Assembly: GCA_005884605.1 (NCBI GenBank)
Contig: VBBE01000103.1
Coordinates: 1 to 10,486, forward strand
Direction of reading: 5' to 3'
Length of the DNA: 10,486 bases
Origin: Candidatus Bathyarchaeota archaeon
Lineage (GTDB): Archaea > Thermoproteota > Bathyarchaeia > 40CM-2-53-6
Position numbers and translations under genes: made by a program. This document shows positions 6,075 through 10,486 of this stretch, in pieces; within the stretch, counting starts at the first letter, position 1, and every line of letters begins with the position of its first letter. The notes beneath the pieces were generated by a model, which was given only the letters and a program-made list of their open reading frames with translations, was not told the origin of the DNA and searched no databases.

Positions 6075-6389
6075 TAGTGGGTTGTCTTCGAGACGCCGCG
6101 GTTTGGAGTCGCGAGAATCCGAGACTTTCACAAGGGTAGGATAGAGCCACTTATGTGACGCGAGGGTCGGTGGCTAAGACCCCCTATTTTCCAGAAACCA
6201 TTTCCTGTCCGGTGTTGATTCTGGGCGAGTCTGGCGATTCAGGGCGCAGTCCAGGCTTAGACGGGAGGGGAAAAAGACGGGAAATCTAGAGCGATCTCCG
6301 AACGATTCACGGGGCGGGATAGGGGCGTGGTCCCAGATCAGGGATCAGGGCTGAAAACGGGCGATTCCTACGCACTATCTTCTGGAAAG
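6075..6389. other. Convergent intergenic region with repeat element
   Basis: These 315 bases separate the 3' ends of asnS and the PGDH-like gene. Its right half is the repeat described separately. The left part contains GTCGCGAGAA (6109-6118), which also occurs on the minus strand at 1665-1674 beside the first repeat copy, hinting that the homology reaches further with a deletion in one copy. I see no gene, tRNA or clear T-rich terminator. A plus-strand open frame at 6327-6623 starts in the repeat and runs into the antisense of the next gene; I do not believe it is real. Confidence 0.65.
6211..6368 (+). repeat. Degenerate dispersed repeat, copy B
   Basis: This is homologous, in inverted orientation, to 1474-1617. 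Shared landmarks in order are GGTG, GGGCGAG, TCAGGGC, TCCAGGCTT, CCGAACGATT, GATCAGGGCTGAAA and GGGCGATT. This copy carries a 7-base tandem duplication (GATCAGG at 6336-6342 and 6343-6349) and about 11 extra bases between TCCAGGCTT and CCGAACGATT. It ends about 20 bases before the stop codon of the PGDH-like gene, so it does not enter the coding sequence. Both main copies sit between convergent genes, where an insertion or RNA gene would do least harm. Confidence 0.65.
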
Positions 6390-7346
6390 CTAGGGTTCTG
6401 GTGGCTGGACGATGGTTTTCGATGCTTCAGATACTATCTTCCGAGCAAGTTCCACGCTCTCTCTTCGCTGTGCCTGGTTGGTCTGGGCACCTATGTGGCA
6501 GGTGGCCACCGTAACACCGTTCGGGAGAGATGCCAATGCTTTCTCCCATTCGTCGACAGGCGGTTCAAGATGGAACACATCAAGCCCAGCGCCGGCCAGC
6601 TGGCCCTGCCGAAGCAATTCTAGCAAACTTGGTCCATCGACTATGTCTCCTCTCGAAGTATTGATCAAGTAGGACCCTCGTCTCATCATCGCCAGCCGTT
6701 TGCCGTTGAGAAGATGGTGAGTCTGAGGAGTGTATGGAACGTGTATTGTGACAATCTCGGATTCTTGCAGAAGTTCTTCAATAGATTCAGTGAAATCATA
6801 GCTGAGACCTGGGACTCCACGAGGCTTGACAACGTCGTAGCCGAGAACTTCTGCCTGGAAACCCACCGTGAGAATCCTTGAGACTTCATTCCCTATCCGG
6901 CCTGCGCGTCCGATGACGCCGACCCTTTTGCCTTGCAACTCCTCGCCCATCAGTTGGTTCTTGATCCAGCGACCCGCCTTCATCTCCTGATCTGCTAATG
7001 GAATCTTTCTCAGCAACGACAAGATCAGAGCAATGGTCAGCTCGGCAACGCTGGTTGATGGCGCACCGGGAGTATTCCATACTTGAATGCCTCCGGCTTT
7101 CGCCGCTTCGACATCCACGTTGTCGAGTCCCACTCCTGCTCTACCGATAATTCTCAGTTTTCTTGCCGCCTTAATCACGCTGGCATCGATCTTCGTTCTG
7201 CCACGGACAATAACGATCTCGCAATTCGAGATCAACTCTACAAGCCTGGTTCTGTCAATACCTGCCTGATCATCGACTTGCAAGCCTGCGGATCGGAGAA
7301 TTTCCAATCCATCAGGATGAATAGGGTCGCAAACGAGAACTCGCAT
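6390..7346 (-). CDS. serA: D-3-phosphoglycerate dehydrogenase-like D-2-hydroxyacid dehydrogenase, short form
   Basis: It belongs to the NAD-dependent D-isomer 2-hydroxyacid dehydrogenases. The likely reaction is oxidation of 3-phosphoglycerate to 3-phosphohydroxypyruvate, the first step of serine synthesis. The substrate loop GRAGVGLDNVD (68-78) and PGAPSTSVAEL (93-103) are PGDH-like. Catalytic residues are Arg232 (INTSRGDIVDG), Glu261 (DVFHLEPP) and His284 (TCHIGAQT). Asp171 after GY is the expected NAD-ribose ligand. At 318 residues it lacks the C-terminal ACT/serine-feedback domain of long SerA forms. The glycine loop is odd: VIGRAGRIG has one residue more than the usual IGxGRIG. The gene starts 4 bases after the stop of the flavoprotein gene, and GGAG overlapping that gene's end could serve as its ribosome-binding site, so the two are probably cotranscribed. 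Glyoxylate/hydroxypyruvate reductase is an alternative. Confidence 0.85.
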   Translation of the reverse strand: MRVLVCDPIHPDGLEILRSAGLQVDDQAGIDRTRLVELISNCEIVIVRGRTKIDASVIKAARKLRIIGRAGVGLDNVDVEAAKAGGIQVWNTPGAPSTSVAELTIALILSLLRKIPLADQEMKAGRWIKNQLMGEELQGKRVGVIGRAGRIGNEVSRILTVGFQAEVLGYDVVKPRGVPGLSYDFTESIEELLQESEIVTIHVPYTPQTHHLLNGKRLAMMRRGSYLINTSRGDIVDGPSLLELLRQGQLAGAGLDVFHLEPPVDEWEKALASLPNGVTVATCHIGAQTNQAQRRESVELARKIVSEASKTIVQPPEP

Positions 7347-7350
7347 CTGT

Positions 7351-8754
7351 CTAGTTCTCCACGGTCGTAAGTGGGCGTGGTTTTGCTCCTCGAGAGGTTC
7401 GGAGTTTTCGCAACAACGCTTGAACTGCGATCGTCACGGGGTCCCATACCGGAGCAAGTGGCGGTGAATAACATGTCTCGATCTGCTCGAATTCCTCGAC
7501 ACTCATCCCCAAGTGCCCAGCCATAGATGCGATATTGGCTCTCAGAGCGACACCTTCCTCACCTACGAGCTGAGCTCCTAACAATCGCTCATCCTTGGGG
7601 TCAGCTAGGAGCTTGACAGTGAGGTCTTTACCGCCAGGATAATACGGAAGTCGAGTGGACCCAGTTACTCTGACAGATACAGGGTGAATACCTAATTTTT
7701 CCGAAACTGTTGTGGTGGGTCCAAAAGATGCTACCTCAAGTCCGAACAATTTCACAGTCGTCACGCCCGTCGACCCAGGATACTTTGCATTACCCCCTGC
7801 TGCGTTGGTCCCCGCCACCAGCGCTTGTCTAACCGCTGTCGTTGCAAGCTGGAAGAATACGTATCGATGAGTTATTCGGTCATATGTCTCTATGCAATCT
7901 CCCGCCGCGTACACGTTTGATGCGGAAGTCGCCATCCGCTCGTCGGTCTTGATGCCGCCAGACTCCCCCAGAACAATCCCTGCATTCTTGGCTAATTCGG
8001 TATTCGGCCTCACCCTGATAGCGACAATAACCGCGTCGACAGCGTATTCCTCTCCGGAAATGCGGACACTCGAAACCCTACCATTTCGGCCTACAATCTC
8101 CTCAAGAGTCGAATTGAGATGATATTCGACACCGTATTCCTCCGCTCGCGTTCTAATAATTGAGGCCATGTCTGGATCGAGTATTACAGGTAGAATTTCT
8201 GGGACGATTTCAGCTTCGAGGACTGCCATGCCCCGTTGAAGAAGAGCTTCGGCCATTTCTGATCCCGTCAATCCAGCTCCGATAACTGCTACACGCTTAG
8301 CGCTATTTTCAGTGAGATGATCTGTGAGCCTTTGAACGTCATTCATCGTTCGGATGGCAAATACTCCCTTTAGGTCGGCTCCGGGAACCGGTACTGTACT
8401 AGCTCGTGCTCCCGTTGTGAGAATTAGAGTATCATACCCAAGGCTCTCGGTCGAGCCGTCCCTAGCCCTGACTGCTTCTACGATCTGCCTCTCCACTATG
8501 ATCCTCGTTGTTTTCCATCCAAGGCGGAGGTCGATTCTGTTCATTTGTTCGTAGAACGCTTCGTCATATCCGATCAATGCCTCAAGGCTTGGAACGACGT
8601 GACTGAAGGCGTAGGGGAGGCCGCACCTCGAGTATTCGGGCAGTGCCTCGTCGCCTAGCAAAACGATCTCTGCTGTTCTGTCTATTTTTCGTGCGTGAAA
8701 CGCTGCGGTTGTGCCGGAGACTCCGCATCCGATGATCACAATGCGCCTTGGCAT
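7351..8754 (-). CDS. CoA-disulfide reductase / NADH oxidase family flavoprotein
   Basis: This 467-residue FAD- and NAD(P)H-dependent enzyme belongs to the single-cysteine disulfide-reductase family (CoA-disulfide reductase, NADH oxidase/peroxidase, NAD(P)H:polysulfide reductase). In order: FAD-binding VVIIG-type strand IVIIGCGVSG (5-14), redox Cys44 in YSRCGLPYAF, TTGARAS (113-119), NAD(P)H-binding VAVIGAGLTGSE (155-166), second FAD motif VYAAGDC (281-287), and a dimerisation domain from about 330, with CYSPPLAPVWDPV (428-440), whose Tyr429 corresponds to the conserved tyrosine of CoA-disulfide reductases. SRCGLP resembles archaeal members. The segment after the NAD(P)H loop (MAVLEAEIVPEILP) is about two residues shorter than usual at the strand that contacts the cofactor ribose. 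The exact substrate (CoA disulfide, oxygen, polysulfide) cannot be set from sequence. It is the first gene of a probable operon with the PGDH-like gene; no clear ribosome-binding site precedes the ATG at 8754. Confidence 0.88.
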   Translation of the reverse strand: MPRRIVIIGCGVSGTTAAFHARKIDRTAEIVLLGDEALPEYSRCGLPYAFSHVVPSLEALIGYDEAFYEQMNRIDLRLGWKTTRIIVERQIVEAVRARDGSTESLGYDTLILTTGARASTVPVPGADLKGVFAIRTMNDVQRLTDHLTENSAKRVAVIGAGLTGSEMAEALLQRGMAVLEAEIVPEILPVILDPDMASIIRTRAEEYGVEYHLNSTLEEIVGRNGRVSSVRISGEEYAVDAVIVAIRVRPNTELAKNAGIVLGESGGIKTDERMATSASNVYAAGDCIETYDRITHRYVFFQLATTAVRQALVAGTNAAGGNAKYPGSTGVTTVKLFGLEVASFGPTTTVSEKLGIHPVSVRVTGSTRLPYYPGGKDLTVKLLADPKDERLLGAQLVGEEGVALRANIASMAGHLGMSVEEFEQIETCYSPPLAPVWDPVTIAVQALLRKLRTSRGAKPRPLTTVEN

Positions 8755-8823
8755 GGAGCCGCGCCATATCCGTTGTCCGATAACGGTTTCCTTGGGGGTG
8801 AACGGAGATTGGGAGCGGGGATT

Positions 8824-8833
8824 AGTTTAAAGT
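8824..8833. promoter_or_regulatory. TATA-like box in the flavoprotein / aldolase divergent spacer
   Basis: AGTTTAAAGT contains the palindromic core TTTAAA (8826-8831), the only AT-rich site in the 94-base spacer. For the flavoprotein gene it predicts a leader of roughly 50 bases. For the aldolase it predicts a start near 8853, at or just after the TTG start codon, so either that transcript is leaderless, its promoter is elsewhere, or translation begins at the ATG at 8879. Confidence 0.45.
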
Positions 8834-8848
8834 GGGGAAGGGGGAATT

Positions 8849-9655
8849 TTGAGGCTGGATAAATCCTTGAAGGCTAACATGAACAATTTTCTCCGAGACG
8901 GGAAAGGGATGCTGCTTGCATATGACCAGGGATTCGAGCACGGACCTTCCGCGGATTTTAACGATAAGAATATCGATCCAAGCTACATTCTTGACATCGC
9001 AGCAAAGGGAGACTTCACCGGACTTGTTCTACACAAAGGCATAGCTGAGAAATACTATACCGGGAAAATTCCGCTCATCGTAAAACTCAACGGAAAGACC
9101 AATCTGCCAAAAGGTGAGCCCGTCTCAACTCAGGTTTGTAGCGTGGAGGAGGCGGTCAGCCTGGGCGCGAAGGGTGTGGGTTATACCATCTATCTCGGTA
9201 GCGCTCACGAGAGTCTGATGCTACAAGAATTCGGGGAGATTCAGGAAGAAGCTCACGATGACGGAATACCGGCTATCGCCTGGATCTATCCGAGAGGTGA
9301 GGCTGTGAAGAATGACACCAGCCCGGAAATCGTCTCTTACGCCGCCAGAGCCGGTCTCGAAGTTGGGGCTGACGCGGTCAAAATAAAGTACTCTGGGTCA
9401 CCTGAAACCTTCAGCTGGGCAGTCAAAGCGGCTGGACTGATCAAAGTCTTCATGTCGGGTGGACCTAAGGCTCCGACCGATGAAACCTTCCTCAGCCAGG
9501 TCAAGGGAGCGATGGACGCAGGGGCCGCTGGTCTCGCGGTTGGACGAAACGTATGGCAGCACCAAGAACCCCTCAAGATGGCATCGGCTCTGAAGGAGAT
9601 CATATTCAACGGCCGCGAAGTCGACAAGGCGTTGCGGCTTGTCGTAGCCCAGTGA
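8849..9655 (+). CDS. Archaeal-type class I fructose-bisphosphate aldolase (DhnA family)
   Basis: It interconverts fructose 1,6-bisphosphate with dihydroxyacetone phosphate and glyceraldehyde 3-phosphate through a lysine Schiff base. The 268 residues fit the family (about 263 in Thermoproteus tenax). Landmarks are LAYDQGFEHGP (23-33, active-site Asp26), IAEKYYTGKIPLIVKLNGKT (65-84), SVEEAVSLGAKGVGYTIY (98-115), AWIYPRG with the proton-donor Tyr147, ADAVKIKYSG with the predicted Schiff-base Lys178, and phosphate-binding MSGGPK (202-207) and AVGRNVWQ (230-237). I keep the TTG at 8849 because the N-terminal helix aligns with family members; the first ATG (8879, codon 11) would trim it. Purine-rich GGGGGAA just upstream may be the ribosome-binding site. 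The FBPase gene follows after 15 bases, so the two form a likely operon. DhnA relatives also act as 2-amino-3,7-dideoxy-D-threo-hept-6-ulosonate synthases, but residues here fit true aldolase better. Confidence 0.9.
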   Translation: MRLDKSLKANMNNFLRDGKGMLLAYDQGFEHGPSADFNDKNIDPSYILDIAAKGDFTGLVLHKGIAEKYYTGKIPLIVKLNGKTNLPKGEPVSTQVCSVEEAVSLGAKGVGYTIYLGSAHESLMLQEFGEIQEEAHDDGIPAIAWIYPRGEAVKNDTSPEIVSYAARAGLEVGADAVKIKYSGSPETFSWAVKAAGLIKVFMSGGPKAPTDETFLSQVKGAMDAGAAGLAVGRNVWQHQEPLKMASALKEIIFNGREVDKALRLVVAQ

Positions 9656-9670
9656 AGAAGTAGGTCCTCG

Positions 9671-10486
9671 ATGGTAGCACGGAAACTTCGCGAGCTCCTT
9701 GAGACTGAAGACCGGAGTCTCAGCAAGCTCGTCGACCTTCTCGCTGAACTAAGCCTACGGATCGTCCGGGAGATACCTAGAACCCTAGGAATGACTGAAG
9801 GGGTGAACATCTACGGGGAGCAACAGACAGAGCTTGATGTCTGGTCTAACGGGCTTCTAACCAAGAGGCTCCTTAGGAGCGGACTGGTTAGACAGGTGGC
9901 CTCCGAAGAGATGGAGACAGTGATGAGCGCCGATCATGGCGAGTACACTGTTGCCCTAGACCCTCTAGATGGATCCTCGAACATCAGGACGAACAACCTC
10001 ATGGGCACAATTGTCGGAATCTATCACGACAAGGCTTTGCCGGCATCAGGCCGCGATCTCTTGTCCGCGCTCTACTTCCTCTACGGACCATACGTTGAAG
10101 CGGTGGTTGGGGTAAAGAGCGGTGTTTATCTTGCCGCTCCAGCGGGGACGGGCAGCGGGGCTTCCAAGTTTATCTCGAACGGAGAGCCACATCGCCTGCC
10201 CCAGAAAGGATCCGTCTACGGGATCGGGGGATCGCGGGACAAGTGGACGGAGAAGGTCCGCGAATTTGCGAACAGGCTAGAGAGGAGGAAACTGAAGTTT
10301 CGATATGGGGGATCGTTTGTCGGTGATTACAATCAGGTACTATGCAGCGGCGGATTCTTCGCCTATCCCGAATTACTCGATGCGCCCGACGGAAAGTACC
10401 GTTTACAATTCGAGTCAAATCCAATAGGATACATCACCGAGAGGGCTGGGGGGAAAGCGAGCACGGGAAAAGGGAATATTCTAGAC
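9671..10486 (+). CDS. fbp: Class I fructose-1,6-bisphosphatase, C-terminus cut by window edge
   Basis: This enzyme hydrolyses fructose 1,6-bisphosphate to fructose 6-phosphate and phosphate, the committing step of gluconeogenesis. The frame is open for 272 codons to the right edge, probably missing only a short C-terminal piece. Class I hallmarks are a helical N-terminus, NIYGEQQTELDVWSN (46-60), metal-ligand glutamates in ASEEME (Glu79, Glu80), DPLDGSSNI (97-105, metal-binding Asp97 and Asp100), GTIVGIY (112-118), the substrate segment RYGGSFVGDYNQVL (211-224), GGFFAYP (227-233), and ESNPIGYITERAGGKAS (248-264), with Glu248 as a metal ligand. Arg106 replaces the usual Asp/Asn after SSNI. The ATG at 9671 follows the aldolase stop by 15 bases, with AGGT 7 bases upstream, so translation is probably coupled. 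It is distinct from the bifunctional archaeal FBP aldolase/phosphatase (class V) and the IMPase-like class IV enzymes. Confidence 0.93.
   Translation, partial: MVARKLRELLETEDRSLSKLVDLLAELSLRIVREIPRTLGMTEGVNIYGEQQTELDVWSNGLLTKRLLRSGLVRQVASEEMETVMSADHGEYTVALDPLDGSSNIRTNNLMGTIVGIYHDKALPASGRDLLSALYFLYGPYVEAVVGVKSGVYLAAPAGTGSGASKFISNGEPHRLPQKGSVYGIGGSRDKWTEKVREFANRLERRKLKFRYGGSFVGDYNQVLCSGGFFAYPELLDAPDGKYRLQFESNPIGYITERAGGKASTGKGNILD

Noticed and set aside
6327..6623. Plus-strand frame starting in repeat copy B
   Set aside because: It mostly reads antisense to the 3' end of the PGDH-like gene, which has intact catalytic residues, so it is a shadow.
9337..9810. Minus-strand frame of 157 codons over the aldolase/FBPase junction
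   Set aside because: It is antisense to two well-identified enzymes; the Ser/Arg-rich translation is typical of shadow frames.
1..10486. CRISPR arrays, insertion sequences, attachment sites, toxin-antitoxin or defence genes
   Set aside because: No regularly spaced direct repeats, transposase motifs or recognisable defence domains were seen on either strand.

Overview
The window reads as a chromosomal segment of an archaeon. The evidence is a group II chaperonin (thermosome), an archaeal-type asparaginyl-tRNA synthetase, a DhnA/Thermoproteus-type class I fructose-bisphosphate aldolase, and promoters that look like TATA boxes rather than bacterial -35/-10 pairs. The moderate-to-high GC content and protein flavour suggest a Thermoproteota (TACK) lineage, for example a Bathyarchaeia- or Nitrososphaeria-like organism. 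That placement is inference and rests on no single diagnostic gene. I see no CRISPR array, insertion sequence, tRNA or rRNA.

Layout, left to right. (1) A minus-strand membrane protein, cut by the left edge, diverges from a plus-strand Bud32/RIO-like kinase. (2) A 583-base spacer between the convergent 3' ends of the kinase and the thermosome holds degenerate repeats and strong dyads. (3) The minus-strand thermosome gene follows; its promoter region is shared with a small zinc-ribbon protein gene on the plus strand. (4) The zinc-ribbon gene overlaps, tail to tail by 49 bases, a minus-strand gene for an unrecognised coiled-coil protein. (5) That gene shares a 79-base TATA-centred spacer with asnS. 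(6) A 315-base convergent spacer carries a second copy of the repeat seen in region 2, in opposite orientation. (7) A minus-strand pair encodes a CoA-disulfide-reductase/NADH-oxidase-family flavoprotein and, 4 bases on, a short D-3-phosphoglycerate dehydrogenase-like protein. (8) A divergent plus-strand pair encodes class I aldolase and class I fructose-1,6-bisphosphatase, the latter cut by the right edge.

The organisation is compact. Three divergent pairs are separated by only 79-94 bases, each with one near-palindromic AT-rich box that could serve both directions. The aldolase/FBPase pair is consistent with a gluconeogenic (or sugar-phosphate regenerating) unit, and the PGDH-like enzyme would draw on the same triose/glycerate pool for serine. 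Most of the rest is housekeeping (protein folding, tRNA charging, redox).

No obvious defence or novel multi-gene system is present. The least explained material is the inverted pair of related, about 150-base intergenic elements at 1474-1617 and 6211-6368 with a third partial copy at 1814-1834, the two unrecognised small proteins at 3879-4690, and the insertion in the nucleotide-binding loop of the PGDH-like protein.
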